DNA of 31,756 nt from Bacteroidales bacterium. Lineage in GTDB: Bacteria > Bacteroidota > Bacteroidia > Bacteroidales > UBA932. Under the pieces are notes generated by a model. The model saw only the letters and a list, made by a program, of their open reading frames with translations. It was not told the DNA's origin and searched no databases. Shown here in pieces: positions 1-8,974 of the stretch. The DNA lies in contig JAFUWW010000048.1 of NCBI GenBank assembly GCA_017471085.1, forward strand, positions 1-31,756, read 5' to 3'. Position numbers and translations under genes: made by a program. Each line of letters opens with the position of its first letter. Within the stretch, counting starts at the first letter, position 1.

Positions 1-267
1 GATCTGGGGATTCTCCCAGCCCAGTTCCTTGGCGTACTCTACGGCACTCTCTGCCATGTAGCGGAGAAGGGTCTGGTTGGCGTAGTTGCGGGCACCCTTG
101 GAAACCTGGAGGATAACCGGGGACTTGGTTTCTGCAGAGGCCTGGATGATGGCCTGGAGCTGCTCCATGTTGTTGAAATTGAAAGCGGGGATGGCGTAAC
201 CGCCGGCAACGGCCTTCTTGAACATTTCACGGGTGTTCACAAGGCCAAGTTCTTTATAAGATACCAT
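1..267 (-). CDS. fbaA: Class II fructose-1,6-bisphosphate aldolase, N-terminal part (runs off left edge)
   Basis: The first 89 codons read leftward from the ATG at 267 and stay open to the window edge. The product begins MVSYKELGLVNTREMFKKA and continues with AIPAFNFNNMEQLQAIIQA, which is the start of the class II (metal-dependent) aldolase TIM barrel. The enzyme reversibly cleaves fructose 1,6-bisphosphate to dihydroxyacetone phosphate and glyceraldehyde 3-phosphate in the cytoplasm (glycolysis and gluconeogenesis). The metal-binding histidines and the C-terminus lie outside the window and cannot be checked. The gene is divergent from gmk, and a TAAATTTG promoter box lies 39 bp upstream of the start. 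Assignment rests on the conserved N-terminal block alone. A tagatose-bisphosphate aldolase paralogue is possible but less likely. Confidence 0.88.
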   Translation of the reverse strand, partial: MVSYKELGLVNTREMFKKAVAGGYAIPAFNFNNMEQLQAIIQASAETKSPVILQVSKGARNYANQTLLRYMAESAVEYAKELGWENPQI

Positions 268-292
268 AATTGAATATAATTAGAACAATTTA

Positions 293-324
293 TTTCTAAA
301 AGCCCACAAATTTAGTTATTTTTG
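293..324 (+). promoter_or_regulatory. Bacteroidetes-type promoter of gmk-nadD-CYTH operon
   Basis: TATTTTTG at 317-324 matches the -7 consensus exactly, and TTTC at 293-296 is a near match to TTTG with 20 bp spacing. Transcription would begin near 330. This excludes the upstream in-frame ATG at 322 and supports the ATG at 343 as the gmk start. The box lies 2 bp from the opposing aldolase -7 box, so the two promoters probably compete for polymerase. Confidence 0.62.
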
Positions 325-336
325 TGGAAAGATAAA
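307..336 (-). promoter_or_regulatory. Bacteroidetes-type promoter of the aldolase gene
   Basis: On the minus strand, TAAATTTG (307-314) matches the -7 consensus TAnnTTTG. TTTA (333-336), 18 bp upstream, is a near match to the -33 TTTG box. The predicted leader is about 33 nt. Confidence 0.6.
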
Positions 337-342
337 AGTACT

Positions 343-909
343 ATGCCTGGTAAAGTTCTAATATTTTCAGCGCCTTCCGGCAGCGGAAAAAGCACCATCG
401 TCAATCACATCCTGGGGCTGCATCCGGAAATAGAGTTCTCCGTCTCGGCCACTTCCCGCCCTCCCCGCGGAGAGGAAAAAGACGGTGTGGAGTATCTCTT
501 CTATTCGGCCGACGTCTTCCGCCAGCTGGTGAAGGAAGACAAATTCGTAGAGTGTGAAGAAGTGTATCCCGGCCGGTTCTACGGCACGCTCAAGAGCGAA
601 GTGAACCGCATCTGGGCAAAGGGACACGTCATCATCTTCGACGTGGACGTGAAGGGCGGCGTGAACCTCAAGAAGTATTTCGGAGACCAGGCCCTTTCCG
701 TCTTTATCCAGGCCCCTTCGGTGGAGGTGCTCCGCGAACGGCTGATCCTCCGCGCCACGGACCCGATGGAAGAGATTGAAAAACGCGTCGCCAAAGCCGC
801 GGAAGAGATGACCTACGCACCCAAGTTCGACAAAGTGCTCATCAACGACGACCTGGCCACCGCCTTCCGGGAAGCCGAAGAGATGGTAGACACCTTCCTG
901 CAAGCATGA
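343..909 (+). CDS. gmk: Guanylate kinase
   Basis: The cytoplasmic kinase transfers phosphate from ATP to GMP to give GDP in purine nucleotide synthesis. The 188-residue product has the P-loop APSGSGKS at residues 10-17. It is followed by the GMP-binding block SVSATSRPPRGEEKDGVEYLF split around residues 33-53, then the lid region RLILRATDPMEEIEKRV. The length is usual for the family. The ATG at 343 was chosen over the one at 322 because a -7 promoter box occupies 317-324 and because homologues begin with a short segment before the P-loop. The stop overlaps the start of nadD by 4 bp (ATGA), indicating translational coupling. Confidence 0.95.
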   Translation: MPGKVLIFSAPSGSGKSTIVNHILGLHPEIEFSVSATSRPPRGEEKDGVEYLFYSADVFRQLVKEDKFVECEEVYPGRFYGTLKSEVNRIWAKGHVIIFDVDVKGGVNLKKYFGDQALSVFIQAPSVEVLRERLILRATDPMEEIEKRVAKAAEEMTYAPKFDKVLINDDLATAFREAEEMVDTFLQA

Positions 910-1463
910 AAATCGCAGTTTATTCCGGCAGTTTCAATCCCCTCCACAAGGGGCACGAAGCCATTATCCGTTTCCTCACCGCCAAGGCAGGATTCGACCT
1001 CGTGTACCTGGTGGTCACTCCGCAGAACCCTTTCAAGGACGTGCACACCCTGCCCGCCGGCGAAGATCGCTACCAGGCCGCCCTGGATGCCATCGGCCGA
1101 CACCCGGACCTGAAAGTGGCCGCACAGGACCTGGAACTTCGGATGACTCCGCCCCAGTACACCATCCGCACGCTGGATGCCCTGCGGGAGCGGGAGCCCG
1201 GCAACGACTTCACCCTGGTGATCGGGGCCGACAACCTGGCCGGTTTCGCGGGCTGGCGCTTCCACGAGCGCATCCTGCTGGAATACGGGGTGGTGGTCTT
1301 CCCCCGCAAAGGATACCACCGGGGCCACTGCCGCGCCCGGCTGCTCAGGGAGAATCCCGCGTACAGGATCATCCTCCTCAAGGCGCCGCTGGTAACCATC
1401 TCCTCCACCCAGATCCGGAACGGGCTGGCAGAGGGCAAAGACATGTCCAAATGGCTGATGTAA
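906..1463 (+). CDS. nadD: Nicotinate-nucleotide adenylyltransferase
   Basis: This enzyme adenylates nicotinate mononucleotide to deamido-NAD in NAD synthesis, in the cytoplasm. The 185-residue product begins MKIAVYSGSFNPLHKGHEA. It carries the nucleotidyltransferase signature GSFNPLHKGH (residues 8-17) and the C-terminal ISSTQIRNGL (the ISSTxIR motif), both typical of NadD. TIRTLDALRE and FTLVIGADNL are further family blocks. It overlaps gmk by 4 bp and is followed 4 bp later by the CYTH gene, so all three are probably one transcript. The gmk-nadD neighbourhood is a common arrangement in Bacteroidales (established knowledge). Confidence 0.95.
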   Translation: MKIAVYSGSFNPLHKGHEAIIRFLTAKAGFDLVYLVVTPQNPFKDVHTLPAGEDRYQAALDAIGRHPDLKVAAQDLELRMTPPQYTIRTLDALREREPGNDFTLVIGADNLAGFAGWRFHERILLEYGVVVFPRKGYHRGHCRARLLRENPAYRIILLKAPLVTISSTQIRNGLAEGKDMSKWLM

Positions 1464-1467
1464 CACC

Positions 1468-1956
1468 ATGAATATCGAAACTGAACGCAAATTCCTGGTA
1501 AAGGACGATTCCTATAAATCCCAGGCCATCAGATCTTACCGCATCAAACAGGGCTACATCGCCCACGACAGCGGCAACACGGTGCGCGTGCGCATCCGCG
1601 ACAACGAGGGGTTCCTCACCATCAAAGGCCCCTCGGCCAACGGCATCTCCCGCCAGGAATGGGAGCGGCCGATTCCCCTGGAAGACGTCCGGGAACTGTT
1701 CCTGCTGTGCAAGCCCGGCGTCATCGACAAAACCCGCTGGCTGGTTCCGGAGGGGACCGTCCCTGCCGGAAGGTTCTTCGAGGTGGATGAGTTCCACGGC
1801 GAGAACGAAGGGCTGGTGATGGCGGAAATAGAATTGGGGCGGGCCGATGAACCGTTCCGCAGCCCGGCCTGGCTGGGGCAGGAAGTCACCGGCGACAAGC
1901 GCTATTACAACGCCCAGCTTTCCCGCCACCCCTACAAAGAGTGGGGCGTAAAATAG
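1468..1956 (+). CDS. CYTH-domain protein (triphosphate tunnel metalloenzyme family)
   Basis: The 162-residue protein opens with MNIETERKFLV, the ExExK-type signature of the CYTH fold, here ETERK. It continues with alternating charged beta strands (YRIKQGYIA, VRVRIRDNEGFLTIKG, MAEIELG) that form the anion-binding tunnel in this superfamily. Members hydrolyse inorganic triphosphate or nucleoside triphosphates, or make cyclic AMP in a few cases. Small stand-alone bacterial forms like this are usually tripolyphosphatases, but the activity cannot be read from the sequence. No signal peptide is seen, so it is cytoplasmic. It is the last gene of the gmk operon, 4 bp after nadD and just before a strong terminator. 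Confidence 0.88.
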   Translation: MNIETERKFLVKDDSYKSQAIRSYRIKQGYIAHDSGNTVRVRIRDNEGFLTIKGPSANGISRQEWERPIPLEDVRELFLLCKPGVIDKTRWLVPEGTVPAGRFFEVDEFHGENEGLVMAEIELGRADEPFRSPAWLGQEVTGDKRYYNAQLSRHPYKEWGVK

Positions 1957-1983
1957 AAACACCTGAATAACAAGCAATAAACA

Positions 1984-2018
1984 AAAAGTGTCTGGTCGGA
2001 ATTTGACCAGACACTTTT
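1984..2018. terminator. Bidirectional intrinsic terminator
   Basis: A perfect 14-bp stem AAAAGTGTCTGGTC / GACCAGACACTTTT with a 7-nt loop. It lies between the convergent CYTH gene and the end of the susC operon. Flanking A and T runs give a U-tract in both directions. Confidence 0.9.
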
Positions 2019-2061
2019 GCTAAAGGCATGATTGTCAATCAGTTCTATTCCACGACCATCC

Positions 2062-3315
<1,254 letters not shown>

Positions 3316-4140
3316 CTATTTAAAGCTATCTCCAATCTTCTTCAGGGCTTTTTCCAGACACACCGGCCAGAAATTCCAGTCGTGTCCGCCGCTGCGCTCG
3401 ATGAACTCGTTCTTTACGCCGTGGTCATTTAGCATCTGGACAAATTCCCGGACCGATGCGATGGAAACGGTAAAGTCCTCCGTTCCGGATTCCACGGTGA
3501 TGCCCGGAAATACGGAAGCGCTGGACTGGGCCTCCACCAGGCTCTCCAGCGAAACGGAGCCATAGCTGGTGGCCGGGCTCATGGCATAGCCATAGGTGAA
3601 CTTGTCGGGATGGTTCAGCACATTGTACAAGGTGCCGTAACCGCCCATCGAGAGCCCGGCGACCGCCCGCTTTCCGTTACCATGGAATTTCTTTTCCACT
3701 TCCGGAATGAGCTCCCCGTGGAAATAACTCTCCCAATTGCCGCCCCAACCGTCCGTATAGAAGGTGGTCAGCCCGTCCGGCATCACAATCACCATGGACA
3801 CGCCGTCTTTATTGAAATACTCCTGGGCAATCCCGGCAGCTTTTCCCTTGTCCATCCAGGAATTGTTGTCGTCGCCGTAACCATGCAGCAGATACAGAAC
3901 CGGATAGGTTTTGCTATTATCATATCCGCCGGGCAGGATAACCGAATACTTCATGGTCTTCCCGCCCATTTTGGAACTGCTGACGGTCAGGTTCCGGGAA
4001 ACGGTAACTTCCTTCTGCAGCTGCTCCAGCAGACGCTGCCGGGCCTGCTCCTCGTCGGTGGATTGGGGGGCCTTGTCACAGGCGCCGGGGATGAGCATTC
4101 CCAGCACCAGTGCGGCAAGCCAAATTCTCTTTCTCGTCAT
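3316..4140 (-). CDS. CE1-like esterase lipoprotein
   Basis: The 274-residue protein starts with a lipoprotein signal (MTRKRIWLAALVLGMLIPGAC, lipid-modified Cys21 expected). It then has an esterase D domain without the N-terminal sandwich of its downstream neighbour. The serine elbow AGLSMGGYGTL puts the nucleophile at residue 164. GGHDWNFWP holds the histidine at 253. PVLYLLHGYGDDNNSW is the oxyanion-side strand of the family. It is probably anchored in the outer membrane and deacylates (acetyl or feruloyl) imported or surface-bound glycan. Its start overlaps the stop of the upstream carboxylesterase by 4 bp, so it is translationally coupled. The exact substrate is not shown by the sequence. 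Confidence 0.87.
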   Translation of the reverse strand: MTRKRIWLAALVLGMLIPGACDKAPQSTDEEQARQRLLEQLQKEVTVSRNLTVSSSKMGGKTMKYSVILPGGYDNSKTYPVLYLLHGYGDDNNSWMDKGKAAGIAQEYFNKDGVSMVIVMPDGLTTFYTDGWGGNWESYFHGELIPEVEKKFHGNGKRAVAGLSMGGYGTLYNVLNHPDKFTYGYAMSPATSYGSVSLESLVEAQSSASVFPGITVESGTEDFTVSIASVREFVQMLNDHGVKNEFIERSGGHDWNFWPVCLEKALKKIGDSFK

Positions 4141-5594
4141 TGTAAGGAAGATTCAAGGTTGATATGCAGGGTGCGCGGCCAGGTTTCCCAGACGGGAAGC
4201 CCGTCGGCAGAAGGGACGCCCGTCTTGGCAAAGTTAGTCCAGGCGCGGCTCACGCGGTGCCCAAGTTCCACGGCATCGTCACAACCGCCGGTAAAGGTGT
4301 TGTGAAGGGCCACGTTATCGAAAACAAAGGGAATCTCCAGGCAGTGCGTACTGCCCAGGGCCCCGTCCATCACCGGGGAGGCCCAGTCGAACTGGTACAT
4401 ATACACCGGTGCGCAACCCGCTGCCGTGCGGTCATTGGCCTGCTGGACGGCCAGCGGCTTAAAGATTTCGTCTTCCCGGTCGCGGGTGAATTCATTATAA
4501 GTTGTGCCGATAATCACCGGAATGTCCTTCGAGAGGGTCAGGGCGGCCTGCGTAGAAGGCTGCGCCGGAATCACTTCCCCGTCCACCACGGGCATGGCAC
4601 CAAAGAGGAGGGCGTTAAGCAGATTCTTCGACAGGGCGCCGTCGGAGCGCGCCTCTTCGCGGACCTTTTCCACAGCGCTCTGGTAAGCAGAAAGCAGATT
4701 GGCATAGGGCACATCGGCCAGTTTGTCCATGTGGGAAGGAGAAAGCCCCAACGCCTCTACTGTAGCCGCACCAATCCGGCGGGAATACTTGGGGTCCATC
4801 AGTTCCGTAATGGAACCGCTCTCGACGATAGCCTTGGAGAAAAGTCCCTTGGCCGATGGCATCGCGAGCAGCGTCGAGACCTTGCCGCCCCCGCCGCTCT
4901 GCCCGAAGATGGTGACATTGGAGGGGTCTCCGCCGAACCCGGCGATATTCCGCTTCACCCATTCCAGGGCCTTCACAATGTCCAGCATCCCCACGTTGCC
5001 GCTCTTGGAGTACTTGCTTCCAAAGGCCGACAGGTCCAAGAATCCCAGGGCATTGAGCCGATGGTTCAGGGAAACCACCACCACGCCATGGTCGCGGGCC
5101 AGATTGGCCCCGTCATAGGAGATGAGCTCCTGTCCGGAACCCGCCGAGAACCCGCCGCCGTGCAGCCACACCATCACCGGACGCTTGAGGCCGTCATTCA
5201 GGCCCGTTGTCCAGATGTTCACCCGGAGGCAGTCCTCGTCGGGGAAACCGTCGTCCCAGTGCATGGAGAAGGCCTGCTCGTCCGACCACCAGCCGGAGCG
5301 GGCGCCCTGCGGACAGGTGGGACCGTGGGCCCGGCTGGGCCGCACATCCGTCCAGGGGTCCGGGTCTACCGGCGGCATGAACCGCTCGGCCTTGGCATAC
5401 GGAATACCCTTGTAGGTGTATACGCCGTCCTCGATGTACCCCGCCACGGGACCGGACTGGGTCTGGGCCGTCGTAAGCCGGGCCGACGTTTCCAGCGTGC
5501 AGGCGGCCTTCCTGGCTGCGGGCGCTCCCCCGCCCCCGCAGGAAGCGAGGGCAAGGGCCGCGGCCGCAAGGATAAGGATAGGTCTTGTACGCAT
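4137..5594 (-). CDS. Type-B carboxylesterase lipoprotein
   Basis: The 485-residue protein belongs to the carboxylesterase type B family (PF00135, para-nitrobenzyl-esterase-like). Family blocks in order: GPVAGYIEDGVYTYKGIPYA, EDCLRVNIW, PVMVWLHGGGFSAGSG (oxyanion hole), the elbow FGQSGGGGK with nucleophile Ser233, GTTYNEFT (acidic residue) and STHCLEIPFVFDN (histidine). The elbow is GQSGG where GESAGG is usual. The start at 5594 was chosen over the ATG at 5669 because it gives a clean lipoprotein signal (LALASC, Cys19) and avoids a 71-bp overlap with the previous gene. It starts 4 bp after that gene's stop and overlaps the next by 4 bp. It probably removes ester substituents from the glycan handled by the SusC/D pair (inference). 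Confidence 0.87.
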   Translation of the reverse strand: MRTRPILILAAAALALASCGGGGAPAARKAACTLETSARLTTAQTQSGPVAGYIEDGVYTYKGIPYAKAERFMPPVDPDPWTDVRPSRAHGPTCPQGARSGWWSDEQAFSMHWDDGFPDEDCLRVNIWTTGLNDGLKRPVMVWLHGGGFSAGSGQELISYDGANLARDHGVVVVSLNHRLNALGFLDLSAFGSKYSKSGNVGMLDIVKALEWVKRNIAGFGGDPSNVTIFGQSGGGGKVSTLLAMPSAKGLFSKAIVESGSITELMDPKYSRRIGAATVEALGLSPSHMDKLADVPYANLLSAYQSAVEKVREEARSDGALSKNLLNALLFGAMPVVDGEVIPAQPSTQAALTLSKDIPVIIGTTYNEFTRDREDEIFKPLAVQQANDRTAAGCAPVYMYQFDWASPVMDGALGSTHCLEIPFVFDNVALHNTFTGGCDDAVELGHRVSRAWTNFAKTGVPSADGLPVWETWPRTLHINLESSLQ

Positions 5595-5598
5595 CGCG

Positions 5599-7395
5599 CT
5601 ACTCTGCTGAGAGTTTGCCGACATACTTGACATTAACCAGGGACGACTCCAGGACGATGGTATAGACATCGCCGTCCTTCTCCACCTTCAGGGTGCCGTC
5701 GGTAATGTACTCATAGCTGGACTCTCCGCCACTAAGGGTGTACCAGGTGGTACCGGAGGCGCCGAACGAACCGTCATAGCCGATGCCGAACTCACCTTCT
5801 CCCACAACGCCGCCTTCGGCGCAGGGCTTGTACTCACCCGGGGCCAGGGAGCCGTCGGTAGAATAGAATTCGAGCTTGAGGTAGTTGCCGTCTCCGCCGT
5901 AGGTGTTGCCCCAGGCGCCGGCTTCCACCGTAATGCCGTCCGTTCCCAGTTCCACGCCGGCAAGGTTGATCCCCCAGCCGGTGTAATCGGAGGAGCCGCA
6001 GAACTTGGTGAGCTCAACGCCGTCGAATCCGCCGCCGCCATTGCCGCCATTGTCGGAGAAGCCGAAACGGGCATTCACAACGGACGATTCGATGGTAATC
6101 TTATAGCTGTCGCCGTCCAGTTCAACGGTTACGGTACCGTCGGTCACGTACTGGTAGGTAGACTCGTCACCGGATACGGTGTACCAGGTGGTACCGGAAG
6201 CGCCGAACGAGCCGTCATAGCCGATACCGAACTCCCCTTCTCCAATCACGCCGCCTTCGGCAGAAGCCGTGTAGGTACCGGGGGCAATCTTGCCGTCGGC
6301 GCTGTAGATTTCCAGCTTCAGGTAGTTGCCGTTGCCGCTGTAGGTGTTGCCCCAGCCGCCGGGCGTTGCCACGACGCCTTCGGAGCCCAGCTCGATGCCC
6401 ACCATCTTCATGCCCCAGCCGGTATAGTCGGTAATGCCGAAATTCTGGGTGAGTTCCACCCCGTCATAGGAGGAGCTGCCGCCACCGGTATTGGTGAGGG
6501 CCTCAATGGCGCCTTCGAAGCGGGCCCACTTGGGATACGTGCTCTCATCGCCCCAGGTAATGATCCACTTGGAGCCCTTCTGCTCCACGGTAATAGTGCC
6601 GGAAGTAATCTTCTCGGCGGAAGTGGCGCCATTATCGACCGTCCACCAGCAGGTGCCCCAGTTGTACATGGTCATGCCCCAGAACTCGGTGTCATAGCCG
6701 ATACCGAACTCGCCCGGGTTGATGGTGCCGCCCACGGCGCTGGCCGTGTAGGTACCCTCGTGCAGATACCCGTCGACGCTGTACAGGTCAATGGCCAGGT
6801 AGTTGCCGTTGCCGGACCAGGTGGTGGTCCAGGTAGCCGCGTCAAAGCTGGAGGAGATATCCGCGCTGCCCAGGGAAAGGGTGACGGACTGCACGCCGTT
6901 TGCGAGGTTGCTCTGGGCGGTGAATACCTGCGTCAGGGCCACCGGTTCCGGATCCGGGTCAAAGTGGAGCTGGCCGGCCCACGTCATCTTGTACGGGGTG
7001 CCGTCGGCCAGGAAGAGAACGGCCTTGAGGGTGTAGTTCTCCCCATTCTGGCCGACGGTGATGGTGCCGGATTTCACCTGCGTACCGTTCACCGTGGTCT
7101 TACCCAGGACAAAGTTACCCTTTTTGGCAAGGACTTCTTCGGCTTCCGTGTACGAATTGGCCGTGAGATAATAGGCATCGCCCACCAGGGTGGCCACCAT
7201 ATTGGTAGAACCGTCGGTGAGGTTCAGCTCAAAGTAGCGCTTGCCGTCCACCTTGGAGGCTACGCAACCGGCCGAAGGATTGAATTCCACCACGGTCGGA
7301 GCCGGATAAATGCCTGTGAGGGGATCCAGGGCCGACTTGTAGCAGGCGGACAGTCCCAGGACCATGCATCCGATCAGAAAGATATTCTTTTTCAT
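5599..7395 (-). CDS. Four-module lipoprotein, probable surface glycan-binding protein (SusE/F position)
   Basis: The 598-residue protein is not recognised as a named family. It has a lipoprotein signal (MKKNIFLIGCMVLGLSAC, Cys18). Three clear tandem modules start at about residues 152, 313 and 460 (VALTQ, VELTQ, VELTK). Each has GNYLxLxxYSxDGxxxxGxY, a GEFGIGYDxxF block and a closing sDGTxxVexdGdxY strand. Residues 55-150 look like a fourth, diverged copy (YFELNLTDGS, KSGTITVGQNGENYTL). Aromatic residues recur (WWTV, TTWYT). It sits directly after susD, 21 bp away, where surface glycan-binding proteins are usually encoded. It contains no catalytic motif that I can recognise. A glycan-binding role is inferred from position, anchoring and beta-rich repeats. 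Confidence 0.7.
   Translation of the reverse strand: MKKNIFLIGCMVLGLSACYKSALDPLTGIYPAPTVVEFNPSAGCVASKVDGKRYFELNLTDGSTNMVATLVGDAYYLTANSYTEAEEVLAKKGNFVLGKTTVNGTQVKSGTITVGQNGENYTLKAVLFLADGTPYKMTWAGQLHFDPDPEPVALTQVFTAQSNLANGVQSVTLSLGSADISSSFDAATWTTTWSGNGNYLAIDLYSVDGYLHEGTYTASAVGGTINPGEFGIGYDTEFWGMTMYNWGTCWWTVDNGATSAEKITSGTITVEQKGSKWIITWGDESTYPKWARFEGAIEALTNTGGGSSSYDGVELTQNFGITDYTGWGMKMVGIELGSEGVVATPGGWGNTYSGNGNYLKLEIYSADGKIAPGTYTASAEGGVIGEGEFGIGYDGSFGASGTTWYTVSGDESTYQYVTDGTVTVELDGDSYKITIESSVVNARFGFSDNGGNGGGGFDGVELTKFCGSSDYTGWGINLAGVELGTDGITVEAGAWGNTYGGDGNYLKLEFYSTDGSLAPGEYKPCAEGGVVGEGEFGIGYDGSFGASGTTWYTLSGGESSYEYITDGTLKVEKDGDVYTIVLESSLVNVKYVGKLSAE
5741..6243 (-). repeat. Internal direct repeat, 441 bp apart, within the four-module lipoprotein gene
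   Basis: Positions 5741-5802 and 6182-6243 match at 58 of 62 bases. The 441-bp offset is exactly 147 codons. They encode the FGIGYDGSFGASGTTWY block of modules 3 and 4. The nucleotide similarity suggests a recent duplication or conversion between the last two modules. Confidence 0.85.
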
Positions 7396-7416
7396 ACGAT
7401 TCTCAGATTTAGACGA

Positions 7417-8961
7417 TTAATAACCCGGGTTCTGCTGGATGGCGTTGTTCAGGCGGATCTCAGTGGCCGGATAAGGAAGCATCTGGTGCTTCTCCTTGAA
7501 GCCATAGGCAGGATTGCCCGTGCTGGCCCACTGCACCTGACCGTTCACCTGAAGGAGCGGATACTCCTTCCCCTTGTCGGACAGATACTTGCCAGCCTCG
7601 TGCCAACGGAGGAGGTCCTGATAGCGGGTGCCTTCTCCAAAGAGCTCCAGGCGCTTCTCGATCTTGATATCGTCGAGGGTAATGGAACTCTTGGCGGGGA
7701 GCTGGGCGCGGGTGCGGATCATGTTCAGGTACTCGGCGGCCTTGGCGGAATTACCGGCGGCCAGATGAGCCTCGGCGCCGCACAGAAGCACCTCCGCATA
7801 CCGCATCCAGAGGGTGTTGGCCATATAGACAAAGTCGTTGCCCATACCGCGTTCTTCGGCCAGGATACGGAGTTTCCACATAAAGTAGCCCTCACCGATA
7901 ACGGGGCTCTTCAGGGTGATGTTCAGCTCGCTGTTCAGCTGGTCCAGGGTCTTGAGGGAATTGTTCAGGCGGTAACCGTCCACACCTTCCTCCTTCACGA
8001 AATCATCATAAAGGCTCTTGGTGGGCACGCGGAAACCCCAGCCCGTGTTCATGATGGGCGTATCGGCCGGCCAGTTCATCTTGTCCATGCGCCAGTTGGT
8101 CATCAGGCCGTACATGGAGAAGTTCTGCCAGGAGTTGTTGTCATCGTGGACACGGTTGCTCTCGAACAGGCTCTCGCAGTTGTGCTTATGGGAAGCACGA
8201 TGAATGAGGCTGTAGTCGTCCATCAGGCGGTATTTTCCGGAGTTCACCACGGCGTCGAACTGCGCGGCGGCCTCGGCATTCTTTCCCTGCCAGAGATACA
8301 CTTTCCCAAGGAGGGCCTGGGCAAACTGCTTGGTCACGCGCCAGGTGCTGCTGTCGTCCACACCGGTCTTCTCTACCAGGTCACCGGAATTGATGGCCTC
8401 GGTGAGGTCTTTCTCCATGAGGCCCCAGAGCTCCTCATCGGTGCCGTTGGGAACATTATACTCGGACGGAGAGAGTTCGTGGTCTACGAGCGGCGGGTTG
8501 CCCCACATGGTCTTGAGGTCGAAGTAGGCGAAAGCACGGAACACCTTGGCCTCGGCACGGGCCATCCTGGCCATCTGGGAGGCGCCTTCCTCTTCCACGT
8601 GGCCCAGGATTACATTGGCTTTGTAGATGAGGGTGTAGTAGGTGGTGAACATGCTCTGCAGGTAATCCTGCTCGGCATCGAACGTGAATTCGTTCAGGTG
8701 CTCCAGGTCGGTGTTATCTCCGCGCATGGAACCGCCGGCCCAGAAATCGTCCGTAAACATGGCCTTGCAGAGCTTGGCGTTGAATTCCCAGCCACGGACT
8801 TCCAGGTACATGGCCACATCGGCCGACTCTATCTGCTCGTCGGTCTTATAATAGGTATTGTAGTCCAGCACACCCTTCTGCGGGATGTCCAGCATACTGT
8901 TGCAGGAAGAAAGGGCTACGAGAGCTGCGACAGCAGTGAGAATGATATTTCTTGTTTTCAT
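7417..8961 (-). CDS. susD: SusD/RagB-family glycan-binding lipoprotein
   Basis: The 514-residue protein has a lipoprotein signal (LVALSSC, Cys20), followed by MLDIPQKGVLDYNTYYKTDEQ, the typical SusD N-terminus. Helical TPR-like blocks follow (EAKVFRAFAYFDLKTMWGNPPLV, QALLGKVYLWQGKNAEAAAQF). The C-terminal region has ERRLELFGEG-like EKRLELFGEGTRYQDLLRW and ends with HQMLPYPATEIRLNNAIQQN, a hallmark of the family. SusD proteins cap the outer-membrane SusC barrel and hold the glycan at the surface. It lies 13 bp after susC and 21 bp before the four-module lipoprotein. The gene symbol denotes the family only; it is not the starch protein. Confidence 0.95.
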   Translation of the reverse strand: MKTRNIILTAVAALVALSSCNSMLDIPQKGVLDYNTYYKTDEQIESADVAMYLEVRGWEFNAKLCKAMFTDDFWAGGSMRGDNTDLEHLNEFTFDAEQDYLQSMFTTYYTLIYKANVILGHVEEEGASQMARMARAEAKVFRAFAYFDLKTMWGNPPLVDHELSPSEYNVPNGTDEELWGLMEKDLTEAINSGDLVEKTGVDDSSTWRVTKQFAQALLGKVYLWQGKNAEAAAQFDAVVNSGKYRLMDDYSLIHRASHKHNCESLFESNRVHDDNNSWQNFSMYGLMTNWRMDKMNWPADTPIMNTGWGFRVPTKSLYDDFVKEEGVDGYRLNNSLKTLDQLNSELNITLKSPVIGEGYFMWKLRILAEERGMGNDFVYMANTLWMRYAEVLLCGAEAHLAAGNSAKAAEYLNMIRTRAQLPAKSSITLDDIKIEKRLELFGEGTRYQDLLRWHEAGKYLSDKGKEYPLLQVNGQVQWASTGNPAYGFKEKHQMLPYPATEIRLNNAIQQNPGY

Positions 8962-8974
8962 AAGGCTGTCTAGA

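Noticed and set aside
5595..5669. Upstream start (5669) for the carboxylesterase
   Set aside because: The extra 25 residues precede a clean lipoprotein signal and would overlap the previous gene by 71 bp.
6760..8973. Long plus-strand open frame (737 codons) opposite susD and the lipoprotein
   Set aside because: It spans two well-supported genes and the gap between them on the other strand, with shadow composition and no motif.
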